Part shown: positions 32,336 to 42,937 of the stretch, one piece after another | Numbering within the stretch: position 1 is the first letter of the stretch | Layout of the letters: every line of letters starts with the position of its first letter | DNA from: Posidonia oceanica | Lineage: Eukaryota; Streptophyta; Magnoliopsida; Alismatales; Posidoniaceae | Direction of reading: 5' to 3' | Assembly (NCBI GenBank): GCA_037176725.1 | Contig: JAZBRS010000013.1 | Span: 11,597,001 to 11,661,000, forward strand | DNA: 64,000 nucleotides | Made by a program: the position numbers and the translations under genes | Notes under the pieces: model-generated | The model's input: only the letters and a program-made list of their open reading frames with translations | The model's database searches: none | Told to the model about the DNA's origin: nothing

Positions 32336-35292
32336 AACCTCGGAAAAGCTGTGCGAATGCAAATGCAAGGAAAAGATTAGAAGCAGAAAAAGGAGAAGCA
32401 GAACAGCGCATGTGTGAGAACAGGCACTGTTCAGGGCCACACAGAGTAGGTGTGAAGACCTACAAAGGGGAGAGTGAGCAAACGGGGGGATTACCACCTC
32501 TTTTGCGACCATTTCCCACTGAACCGTTCCACGGTGTGTCTCGCATGCTGCCCAAAGCTCGCGATGCGATCGGATCGTGGAAAAGGGAGGAGAAAGTCAC
32601 ATTAAGTGGTAAATCCAGGGAAAACTCAACACAAAGTCCGCAGGGGAACGCGAAGCAGGGATCTGAGTTGATAGACAAGAAGAAAAGGCCCTATTCTACA
32701 TGCTCAAAGAAACAGAAATCGAAAACGAGGAAAACTATGCAAATGGCATGCAAATGAATGTAATGTAGGAGTTCAGGAGGACATACCTGGAAATCCGGGA
32801 GCCTGATCTGAGATCTGCTTGGTCCATGCTGAAGAGCGCTTCGCTGCGGTCGCCTGGGCAGCTTGCTTGAGAAGATCCAACGGCCGGATCGGAAGATATC
32901 GCAGCTTCAAGGCAGGAGGGCCAGAACAGGGGAGAAGAACAGATCTAAGTGTTCAGGAGGCCCTAGGGGTGTGCAAAAGGTCCTCCCAAGTGAAGGGGAG
33001 CTAAAAGTACTTAGTGTGTGCAAAGAGATGCAAAAATGCAAAGCTAAATGAATGCAGAATGCATGCACAAGCAAGAAGAAACAAGGGGAACAAACTTGGA
33101 AAAGACAGGAGTTCAAAAGCATTTTTGAAAAAGAAAAGGGGCTAAAATGCAAATTTTCACAAAAGATGGGGTCCACAGAGGAGGGTTTTGAAAACAGGAG
33201 AGGGCAGAGGGTTATTTTGCAAAAGACTGGGTTCAGAAAGCTTATTTGAAAAGAGGGTATGCATTGGAAGAAGTTTTGAAAACAAAAAGAGATCAGAATG
33301 CAATTTTGGAAAAACTAGGGTCTAAAATGCAAATTTTCCAGAAGACAGGGTTCTGGGGAGTCTGGGAATGCAAGTGGAGGGTCTACATGCAATTTTATAA
33401 GCATAGGAGCTAAGATGCAACTTTAGGGGCAAAACAGTCTTTTTACATGATTTTTAAAAGATGCAAGGACCTATGTGTGATTTTTGAATCATGCAGGGGT
33501 CAAATATGCAATTTTGTATGGTAAACATGCTCTGAAAACACTGATAAAGGACTGATGTGCAATTTTTGGAAAAAAAGGGGCCAAAATGCAATACAATAGG
33601 CTAAAATGCATGGAAAACAGTTACTGTCCATTTAAAATGGACCTAAATGCAAATGTCAGAAAACAGAGGGAAGAAAATGCAATGCAACAAGCAAAAATAA
33701 AAATAAAACCTAAGTTTCTACAGTGCATGGACCTATATGCAAAATCAGAAACATGCAGGGATGCAGAATGCAATTTCGTATGGTAAAATGCATGCAATTA
33801 AATGAACTGATTTAGGACAGGACTTAAATGCAAAAATCGAAAATAGAGGGGCTAAAATGCAAAATGATACAACAGCACATCACAGTAACAGGACTAGAAA
33901 GAAAATATAGAAAAGCATGAATAAAAGCTGCAATTTAGCATGGTTTTTAATTAAAAACTAAGCATATTAAAGGGACAGAGGACTGAAACGCAAAAATTAA
34001 AAAACTTAAGGCAAACATGCAATATCTGCACAGAAATCTTATAACTAAGAAAATAAATGCACAGTGATTTGCCGGTGGTGGCTGGCACTATAGCAGTGAG
34101 CCACCGGCGCTCACCACCGCCGACACAAGGGGCTTGGGGAGGCGCGAGACGGCAGAGGACGTAGCCGGCGACCGTGCGGAGCTCTGGGAATCGTCGGGAG
34201 TCCATTCTGCTGGGCGGAGCAACCGGAGATCAGGGGACCGGCGCCGGAGAAGACGGGAAGACCGGTGAGCTGTAGGAGCGTCTGGCGGGCTTGGAAGCTG
34301 ATTCTGAGGGGCTGAGAAGCAACAGGGGGAGAAGAGGGAGCTGAGGGCGTGAAGAAATACCTGGCTCTGCGCCTGGAACGTGCTCCTGACCTCAGCAGTA
34401 TCGAGGCTGGCCGGCGAAGTTCGTATGGTTGCAGCGGCGACTGTCGGGCGCTCGCGGAGGTTGGGGCTGGCTCAGAGCAAGCTTCCGGTGCTTCCCAGAC
34501 GTCCGGACGCGAGCTCCGAAGCTCGGGCAGCGATTCGGCACTTTTTGGGTTCAGCAGAGTGACTGGAGGTGGGGGGGAGCGTTGTTGCTCGTCGGACCTG
34601 GTGGAGCCTTCCGGGAGGTAGCTGGAGGTCTGGAGAGCGATTCTGGATTGCCGGATTGGGTTTCTGGAGAGCGTGGAGTGAGATAGGAGATTGGGTTCGT
34701 TTCTGGTCAGAAGTGAAGCAAGGTGTTTGTTGTGTTGTTCTCGGCCTGTGGTGAGGGAGAGGGCTGGAGGTCTGGTGCTCTGGAAAGGTGGATGTCTGGT
34801 GATTATCTGGGTGGAGTTTGATGGGAAGTGGTGGACTGGAGCGAAGGGAATTGAGAAGAGAGTTAGGTTGGGTTCAGTTGGCTTTTCAGGTGGATTTCTG
34901 GGGTGGTTTCAGTGGTGGAATGGCCGTGAAGTGGTAGAGGAATGAAGGCTGGTTGCTGGGGGGAGCAATTTGGAGAAGCTCTAAGGCCGGGAAGGGTGCT
35001 GGATTACTGGAAAATGAAGAGGACGGTTGGCTGTGGATTTTAGCAGAGGAAGGGGAGGGAACTGCTGAAGGGAGGCTTGGAGAATTGGAGGCTCTCTCCG
35101 GGATGCTGAAGACTCTCTCAGGCTCTCTCTTCTGCTCTCTCTTCTCTCTGGAATTGGAAGATGAAGAGGAGAAGGAGGAGGTCGCACAGGTGGGGAGAAG
35201 GCTCTGAATTCTGGTTTGGGATTGCTCTCTCAGGGTTTTTCGATCGCTCCCTCGGATTGCCAACTGAAGAAGATCCGAAGGAAAGGATGGAA

Positions 35293-35300
35293 GCTTATAT
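35293..35300 (-). promoter_or_regulatory. TATA box of LTR B
   Basis: The reverse strand reads ATATAAGC at the same place as in D (62216-62224). It lies about 1.9 kb from the LTR start, which would leave an R-U5 of about 3.8 kb. Confidence 0.55.
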
Positions 35301-37201
35301 GAGGAGGAGCCTGGCTGCTGGCGCGCTGGGGGTTTTCAAATTCCACCGACGGCCACTACAGCAGAAGCGATGGATGTCGGCGAGTCGACCGGCATTCAAT
35401 GCCTCCGGAAAAGATGCTGAGAGAAGAGAGGAACGGCGAGCTGCTGTTGCTAATAAGATGGAGGCTTCAAATTCGAACGATGGAGGGAGGGCTGTAGCAG
35501 CCGTTCGCGGGAGAAAGTTGCAGAAAATCTGCTGAAGGAGAAGGAGGAAGAAGGAGGGGCGTGGGCTGGACTGCTGCAGGCCGAGAAAAAGGGAAAAAAA
35601 ATAAAGGAAAAAGGAAAGTGGGCCGACGGGCCCAGGAAGGAAAAGGAAGAAAGAAAAAGAGAAGAAAGAAAGAAAGGGTAGAATGGGAAAATAAAATTAG
35701 TAAAAATGAACTAAAAATAAATAAAAATACTAGAAAGGTTGTGATGTAGATTAGGATTTTAATTAAATTTTTTAATGGCCATTTTGGGTTGATTAAAGTG
35801 TTTTGGGCTTGATTAGGGTTTTAGGGTTTTGGTTTTGCTTTTAATTGGTTTTCACTTGATTAAATGTTTGTTAAACCTTGTTTTAAATTGTTTTAAAAAT
35901 TGTGTTTCCCTTGTTGGATACTCAGGACATTGATTAGGATTTTTTTAGGATTTATTTTCGTATTAATCAGGATTGGTTTTAGGTTTTTAAGTCTTAGTCT
36001 TCTTAGGGTTTTTTCTTTCTTAAGTCTTTTAAATTGTGCTTTGATTTTTACTTGTTGATTTTTCTTGAGATTTTTTTAGTTAGATTTTTCTGGTTTGATA
36101 GGGTGTTTTTAAATCTTTTAAGTGTGTTTTTATTTTCCCTTTTTTAATTAAGTTTTTATGTTGTTCTTCTTATGTTTATTAGGTTAAGTCTTTTGCTTCT
36201 TTAATTACTTGTTTTAGTGTTTGTTTTTTAATTCTTCTTTTTAGGTTTTGTTTTTTAATTCTTTTGATGGGGTTTTTACTTTTTGTAGGTTTTGGTTCTA
36301 CTTTAGTTTTTTCCTTGATTTTTCAGTGCTTTCTTTTGATTTGTTTTGCATTTTTTAGCTTACATGCTTGGTTTTCCTTTTAGTTTGATTTAGTTAAGTT
36401 TAGGTTTTTAATTGCTTGTTTAATGTTTTTTAATTGTTTTTCTTAGGGTTCTGATTTGTTTCTTTTATGTTTTGGGGTTTTACAGATTTTTAGGGGTTTT
36501 TATGGATTTTTGCAAGAGAAGGCAAAGGAAAAGAGAAGGAAGAAGGAAAAGGGAAAAAGAGGGAAATAAAAGGAAAAGAGATAGGTTGGAGAGAAATGAT
36601 TTTTAAAATTCAGGAAAAAAGCTAAAAATAAAGTAAAAATAGGAATAAGATAGAGAAGGGATAGAAGTACAAAGGGGGCCCACAGCCAGGCCAGAAAAGG
36701 GGCAAAAAGGGGATGAAAAGAGAGATGATAATCAGGAGAGAGAGAGGAGAGAGAAAATGATAATCCCGGAGAGAGAAAAGGATAATTTGGATGAAAGGGG
36801 GTCTTATGGGTTTTGGAATGAGATGAAAATTGGTGAGTGGGCAGTCTAGGGTTTGAGGTGTTGGTTCTGAGGTTTTGGTTTGATTCTAAAAAGGTTTTGG
36901 AGGGGTTTCAAGGTGTAGAAAAAGGGGAGTTTTGCCTAGGTTTTCTAGGGTTTTCTGGGAATGGTCTAGGTTTGGAAATTTCTAGGTTCTTGGGTAGGCT
37001 TGCTAAGTGGGTGTTGGTGGGTTTTCCTATGGATTTTGGTTAGGTTTTGAGCTTGGGAAGAGGGGTAAAGGCTTAGGTCAAGATGGGCTGATTTTGGAGG
37101 GTAAAGAAGAGGATTAGGGTTTGGGTTTAGGTTTGGGTTTGAGTCCAGCAATCACTAGGAAGGCTCCAAGGATCCAAGCCTGTCAAGATGGGGTGTCAAC
37201 A

Positions 37202-37250
37202 GATGCCCCTCCCTGAGCGAGGGCAAGCGGAGCGCGGCCGCTGCTCAGGG
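37202..37250 (-). promoter_or_regulatory. Polypurine tract and PPT hairpin of element B
   Basis: The reverse strand reads GCTCAGGGAGGGGCATC immediately before the LTR. GCTCAGGG (37211-37218) pairs perfectly with CCCTGAGC (37243-37250). Confidence 0.85.
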
Positions 37251-37301
37251 TTGACGAGACACCCCATCTGACCGGCGGGAGCAGCGGGTTGCTATGGGCG
37301 T

Positions 37302-37340
37302 GAGCTACTTATTCGGCGGATGCACCGAAGATCGTAGCTC
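37302..37340 (-). promoter_or_regulatory. Conserved double-stem hairpin in the 3' UTR of element B
   Basis: Outer stem GAGCTAC/GTAGCTC (two paired changes against GAGTCAC/GTGACTC in A and W), inner stem TTCGG/CCGAA, loop TGCATCCG unchanged. Length 39 nt as in A. Confidence 0.78.
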
Positions 37341-37764
37341 GTTGCCGTAATGCAAGATGCTAGGTGCAGATGGATGCTGTGCAGTGCGATGCATGCTGAT
37401 GCAAATGCAATGCAAGAAGTTAGCATAAAAGTTAGTGCAGCTAGAATAGATGCTGATGCTGTGCAAGTGATGGTGATGATGCTAAAGTAATATGCAGTGC
37501 TAGCTGAGGAAGTGCTAAGATGATGCAAGCGGAATGTTAAAAAGGCGCGATGTGGCGCGAGGATCTGGCAGGGAGGCCAGACTTGCGCGACAAAGCGAGG
37601 GAAAAACAGGGTGCAGCCTGTCCCCGCCCGGGGAGCAAGCTAGCAGAAAAGAAAAAAGGGTGCGAGGGGAGAGAGGCCAACTCTCCTACCGCAAAAAAGG
37701 GGATTGCGTGACTTTGCCTTCCTGGGACAAGGCCACGCCAAAAAAGTGATAAGGTGATGGGCTT

Positions 37765-38760
37765 ATCGTCCGGATAGTTTACGGTCCTATCAATCGGGAG
37801 TGATAGTTTAGGTTATCAGCCTAGAGCGATAGTTTAGGTTATCAGCCTAGAGTAGTTGTGAGTGATAGTTACTGGATATCAGCCGTATAACATGGTTGTG
37901 TGGGATAGTTTACAGTCCTATCAACTGGCGGATAGTTTACAGACCTATCAACTGGCGGATAGTTTACAGACCTATCAACTGGCGGATAGTTTACAGACCT
38001 ATCAACTGGAAGCCACAAACCATGAGTGATAGTTACTGGGTATCAGCCGTATAACGCAAATGCCGGATAGTTTACAGTCCTATCAACTAGAGCGATAGTT
38101 TACAGACCTATCAACTGGCGGATAGTTTACAGACCTATCAACTGGCGGATAGTTTACAGTCCTATCAACTGGAAACGGCATTGCGAGGGACAGTTGCTGG
38201 GTGTCAGCCGTATAACATGATTGCGCGTGATAGTTTAGGATATCAGCCTAGCGATAGTTTACAGTCCTATCAACTGGAACGATAGTTTACAGTCCTATCA
38301 ACTGGCAGATAGTTTACAGGCCTATCAACTGGAACGCGCAATGATGAGGGATAGTTACTAGATATCAGCCGTATAATGCAATTGCTGGTGATAGTTTAGG
38401 ATATCAGCCTAGCGATAGTTTACAGTCCTATCAACTGGTGGATAGTTTACAGACCTATCAACTGGAGGATAGTTTACAGACCTATCAACTGGAAACCGCA
38501 ATTGCAAGGGACAGTTACTGGATGTCAGCCGTATAACACAACTGTGGGCCAACCATGGATCGGCCCAGATGATAGTTTAGGTTATCAGCCTGAGAGCAGA
38601 TAGTTTAGGATATCAGCCTGAGCAAATAGTTTAGGATATCAGCCTGTGCAGATAGTTTAGGATATCAGCCTGAGCAGATAGTTTAGGATATCAGCCTGAG
38701 TAGATAGTTTAGGATATCAGCCTGAGCAGATAGTTTAGGATATCAGCCTGAGAGTGCTTG
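37765..38760. repeat. 26/27-bp tandem array in the 3' UTR of element B
   Basis: Units read GATAGTTTACAGACCTATC + AACTGGCG (27 bp). They are mixed with related units GATAGTTTAGGATATCAGCC + TGAGCA (26 bp, pure at 38600-38760) and GATAGTTACTGGATATCAGC. Higher-order alternation is visible at 37860-38540. Each unit contains the inverted repeat GATAG/CTATC or GATA/TATC. Confidence 0.9.
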
Positions 38761-38764
38761 ATTG

Positions 38765-39415
38765 TTGATAAGAGGGGACGAGATCATGATGAGAACTATT
38801 GCTAAAGAGGGGATGAGATCATGATGAGAATTATTGCTAAAGAGGGGGTGAGATCATGATGAGAATTACTGTTAAATAGGGGATGAGATCATGATGAGAA
38901 CTACTGCTAAAGAGGGGGATGAGATCATGATGAGAATTATTGCTAAAGAGGGGGTGAGATCATGATGACAATTATTGCTAAAGAGGGGATGAGATCATGA
39001 TGAGATAAAGAGGGGATGAGATCATGATGAGATAGAGAGGGGGATGAGGTAATGATGAGATAAAGAGGGGGTGAGGTAATGATGAGATAAAGAGGGGGAT
39101 GAGGTAATGATGAGATAGAGAGGGGGATGAGGTAATGATGAGATAAAGAGGGGATGAGATCATGATGAGAATTATTGCTAAAGAGGGGATGAGATCAAAA
39201 TGAGAATTATTGCTAAAGAGGGGGTGAGATCATGATGAGAATTACTGTTAAAGAGGGGATGAGATCATGATGAGAACTACTGCTAAAGAGGGGGATGAGA
39301 TCATGATGAGAACTATTGCTAAAGAGGGGGATGAGATCATGATGAGAATTACTGCTAAAGAGGGGGTGAGATCATGATGAGATAAAGAGGGGATGAGGTA
39401 ATGATGAGAAGAAAT
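38765..39415. repeat. 35-bp tandem array in the 3' UTR of element B
   Basis: Units read AAAGAGGGGATGAGATCATG + ATGAGAATTATTGCT (35 bp), with shortened 20-22-bp versions at 38995-39150 that lack the last third. About 22 units altogether by eye. Confidence 0.88.
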
Positions 39416-39559
39416 CATCCTATGACACCAGGAATATCATAGGGGAAAGAGGGGAAGAATGATACCAAGGGGCGATCAAAAGATGCCCTTGGTGTCGGGA
39501 TGACACCAGGGGCTGGCCAACGCGTCCTTGGCATCGAAAGCAGGGGGTGATGACAAGAT

Positions 39560-39965
39560 TGTCGTGCTTGTCAGACGAGTAGTTTGGGGTACCAGCCCGC
39601 TAGGGACTCAGCTGGGGATGATCAGCTAAGGAGGATGACAGGTTGACGGACCTTTCGCCGAGCAGTTTGGGGTGCCAGCCCGCAGAGGACTCAGCTGGGG
39701 ATGATCAGCTGAGGAAGATGACAGGTTGACGGACCTTTCGCCGAGCAGTTTGGGGTGCCAGCCCGCAGGGGACTCAGCTGGGGATGATCAGCTGAGGAAG
39801 ATGACAGGTTGACGGACCTTTCGCCGAGCAGTTTGGGGTGCTAGCCCGCTGGGGACTCAGCTGGGGATGATCAGCTGAGGAAGATGACAGGTTAACGGAC
39901 CTTTCGCCGAGCAGTTTGGGGTGCCAGCCCGCTGGGGACTCAGCTGGGGATGATGATCCAGCTGA
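39560..39965. repeat. 83-bp tandem array in the 3' UTR of element B
   Basis: The anchor GACAGGTTGACGG starts at 39637, 39720, 39803 and 39886 (last as GACAGGTTAACGG), a period of exactly 83 bp. Units contain GCCGAGCAGTTTGGGGTGCC and CAGCTGGGGATGATCAGCTG. The first 45 bp match repeats in the 3' UTR of W. Confidence 0.88.
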
Positions 39966-40257
39966 GGGCGACCAACTGGGGACGCCAGATGGCGTAGCTT
40001 GACGACGCGGGTCCGTAGAGGCTCCGGACTCCAGATTGGGTGCTGAGGACTTTGCTGCGTTGTGATGTCTGCAAGTCTGGTTAGAGGGCCCAAGATGGTG
40101 ATGATAATGATATGCAATACAACAAAGAATCTTGATGCGCAAGCAGAAAGCAGAAACAGTTTTTTCATTGATAAAACTTGGTGAGTACAATGCCTGTGGC
40201 AGGCCAGAAATGTACAGCATAGTCTGAAAGAAGACCATATGATGGTTGCACAAGGGC
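39966..40257 (-). other. 3' UTR of element B between the 83-bp array and the third ORF
   Basis: No gene. In element orientation it directly follows the stop codon of the third ORF. No poly(A) signal can be assigned with confidence. Confidence 0.5.
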
Positions 40258-41460
40258 CTAGTCAACTCGGGCCTTCTTCGACTGCCGGGAGTCGGGAAAC
40301 AAAGGGCCGCCTGGCGGAATTTCAGTGATAGGCCAGAGCTGTCGGACTTCAGCTTTATACTCAGGGGTGCATCCTACACCTCTCACTGCTGCAATGTCTG
40401 TAGATTGGACCCCATGCTGCATCAGACTAGCGAGCTTCTTGGTTGGGGCAGTTGTGCTGAGAGGGTACATCTGTAGAAGCTGGGGCACTGTACTGTCAAT
40501 GAAGGCGCCCTGCTAGAAGCCAAACTGGCGCATGACCCTGACTGGATGGTACTCTACGCCTGTTGTGAAACCTGGAAGAATGATCAGCCGCATGTCACGC
40601 ACGCTGAAGAAGACAGTGAATGGCTCTGCTGCAGAGGGGACGATGCGCCAGATTACAGCGTCGTCAGTCAGTGCTGACAGCCTCTTGTACTCTTCTTTGA
40701 CGCTCTTTTCTGTCTTGGCTCAGGCGCTGCTGCAGTAGGCTTCGAAAGCATGCACTTGAGGGCGCAAGAGGTTCGTCTCTAAGTGCGCGGTCAGCCAGAC
40801 TTGTATGAGTGCTCCGCAACCGTGGAAGTGGCGGCAGCGATGAGAGATGCGGTTCAGCCCACGATAGGTCTCTGCCAGGACAACTGGTGCTAGGTCTATG
40901 TGCTGGGTCACCACAGCTAATGCAATCTCCGCAACCTCGATGGCCACTGTCAGTCGGCCATGGGTAAAGATCAGCTCGCCTAGGAAGCGGATAACAAATC
41001 CTCGGAGCCACAGCTCATCTCCGAGTTCTGCGCGCTTGTTCAAGATATCATCGAAGGGCGCAAGGCGAAGCATAAGTTCTGGTCCACTGGTGCAGATTAA
41101 TTTCTGTTGGCAGGTTCGAGTGGAGAGCCCAGTTAGCTGGCTCAGGACCTTGAGATATCCATCTCGCCTCATGAAAACAGGCGGCCCCAGGATCTTCGAA
41201 AAGCCGCAGATCCGACGCACCTCTTCCAGTGTAGGTGTCAGCTCAGTCTTGTTGAAACGGAAGACATGATGCGTCGGCTTCCAGAATCTTGCGGCGGCAC
41301 ACAGAAGGTAGCGGCTGACCTCCACATCAGCAGCCTTCAGCAGCTTGGTTGGTATGCCCCACAGGCGCAGCTGTTCACAGTCTTGTAGAGTGAGCCTGCT
41401 GATCCATTCTCGCAGGGCTTCCGAGCAGTGTGCAGGAGTTAGCAGAGTAGGAAAGCCCAT
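40258..41460 (-). pseudogene. Third ORF of element B: plant mobile domain / DUF7745-like protein, two stops
   Basis: From ATG at 41460 to the stop at 40258-40260 the frame has 401 codons including the stop, exactly as in A. The first 246 codons are open; an upstream in-frame ATG at 41592 would add 44 residues but A has no ATG there, so 41460 is the better start. Visible blocks are LREWISRLTLQDCEQLRLWG, ARFWKPTHHVFRF, LTPTLEEVRRICGFSK, LAETYRGLNRISHRC with FHGCGALIQVWL, and YHPVRVMRQFGF. The last pair recalls the end of plant mobile domains (PF10536) and of DUF7745. Stops are TGA at 40720-40722 and TAG at 40513-40515, where A has CAG. It is small, has no signal peptide or membrane segment that I can see, and its role is unknown. 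Confidence 0.68.
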
Positions 41461-42937
41461 TACACTGATTGCAGAGGGACAGGCAGATAGCTGCAGAAGC
41501 TTGAAAGTACCTGCTATCAATAAACAATCAGATCTCGCAGGCGTATATTCTTTGACAATAAACAGAAACCGAGGCTGATAAAGTAGTTCCATATGTATTC
41601 AGCAGTTGATAACAGAACATGGCAGTTAAGCACAGATAAGCAAAGGGGATATGCAGCGGTCTTGCTGACACGGGGGCGAGGGCCGGTAGGAGATCTGGAC
41701 CAGCGCAGTTCGAGTGTCGTCGATGCGCTCTGTTGGGGAGAAGTACTGCCTCAGGGCCTGAGCGCGTTGCAGAGCGGGAGAAATTGATAGGACTGGAATG
41801 ATAGAAGAAGATGCATGTATGCATGATGCAGGTGATATGCTTATGAAGATGAGTAGTATGCTTGGATGAATGAGTATGCTTGGATAGATGAGTATGCTTG
41901 GATAGATGAGTATGCTTGGATGCCCTCAGCATATGGAGTGCTTTGGTGCCTGCTGCAAAGGAAGGGAGTGGTCCCTGACTCACTGGGCCCTACCTAGACT
42001 CTTGGCTTGCTGGTGGCGCTCCGGAACGGGTGTTGGCACTGTACAGGTGGTGGTGTGGTGAGGACAGGCTATTGGCCAAACTCTCAAGACCTACACCTAT
42101 TCTTTCAGCTCTCTTTTTTTTTGATTGATTTCTCCCTCATAGGTATGCAGTCTTTCTCTGCCCCTAACTAGGAGAAGGTGAGTGTTTGCTCTTAGGAGGA
42201 TGTGGTATACCCTTTTAAGCTTGACATGCTGGGGATCTCTAGTGAGGTATGGGGGATAATGGTGCCTGTGTTTTTCGGGCTGCCTTTTGCCTTTTTTTCT
42301 TCTTTTTTTTTTGTTTTGCTTGCTTTTTTTTTCCTTTCTTTTTTTGGTTTTTGTTCTATCTCTTTTCTCTTTTTTTTTTGCTTGTTGTTTTGCTTTTCTC
42401 TTTTTTCAGGCTTTTGCTATCCCCATTTTGGTGGCAAAAGGAGGGTGTTTGAAATGTAATGGATTTAGGTTTTGGGTCTGCTGTGTGATGGGTAGAAGGA
42501 GCAGTGTTAGACTGCACACCCCTATCTCTAGGGCCGGCTTCTGTCTTCGTCTTCTGTTCCTTGGATGTGCCCAAACCTAGGTGTTTACTCTCGCTTTTTC
42601 CAGACTCACATCCTAACATTTTTTTCTCCCTCAAAGGTGTATGTCCTTGCGAGATTAGGCGGTTCGCCTATCCTCGTTGGCGGTGGCTCCCTCACTAGCT
42701 AAGACATCTGAGTAGTGCCAGGTGAGGTAGGGTGACTCCTTCCAGAGCAGGCAAGCACTTCCGGTTTTCATCACCGGGCCAAAGGTACAATGCTTGAGAG
42801 GATGACGATGATGATTCGAAAGGAAGGGATGCAAGAGTTGAAAGGATGATGATGATGATTTGAAATAAAGATGAAGCAAGAAGGCGAGAATGCAAGCGCA
42901 AGTGGGAGAAGGGCATCTGCAATGGGGCCGTTTTCGG
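41461..42937 (-). other. Spacer between pol and the third ORF of element B
   Basis: No gene is seen. It contains the block conserved with A (42666-42787), a T-rich tract (42105-42410), an 18-bp minisatellite (41851-41922) and, just before the ORF, TTATTGATAGCAG followed by GTACTT (reverse strand, about 41505-41525), which looks like a splice acceptor in the place where A has GGTGACAG followed by GTGCT. Confidence 0.55.
41851..41922. repeat. 18-bp minisatellite in element B
   Basis: Four copies of GAGTATGCTTGGATAGAT with two or three changes. Confidence 0.85.

Larger units (their letters stand above)
31439..37201 (-). mobile_element. 3' LTR of element B, 5763 bp
   Basis: On the reverse strand it starts TGTTGACACCCC next to the PPT and ends GGATCACTACA at 31439. 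Layout from the start: GA-rich block (36720-36770), a 1-kb AT-rich tract with many AGGGTTTT words (35740-36500), TATA element near 35295, GC-rich zone (34080-35300), a stretch with many GCATTTT words (33200-33990), a 30-bp array (32088-32335), the TAACAGGAGTCC block near 31748 and a PBS-core copy at 31553-31562. Compared with C it lacks about 44 bp next to the LTR end, including the U5 hairpin; D lacks the same piece. No gene lies inside. Confidence 0.9.

Noticed and set aside
42270..42460. Membrane-protein-like frame rich in Phe and Leu
   Set aside because: It is the translation of a T-rich tract in the spacer of element B, with an A-rich counterpart in A.
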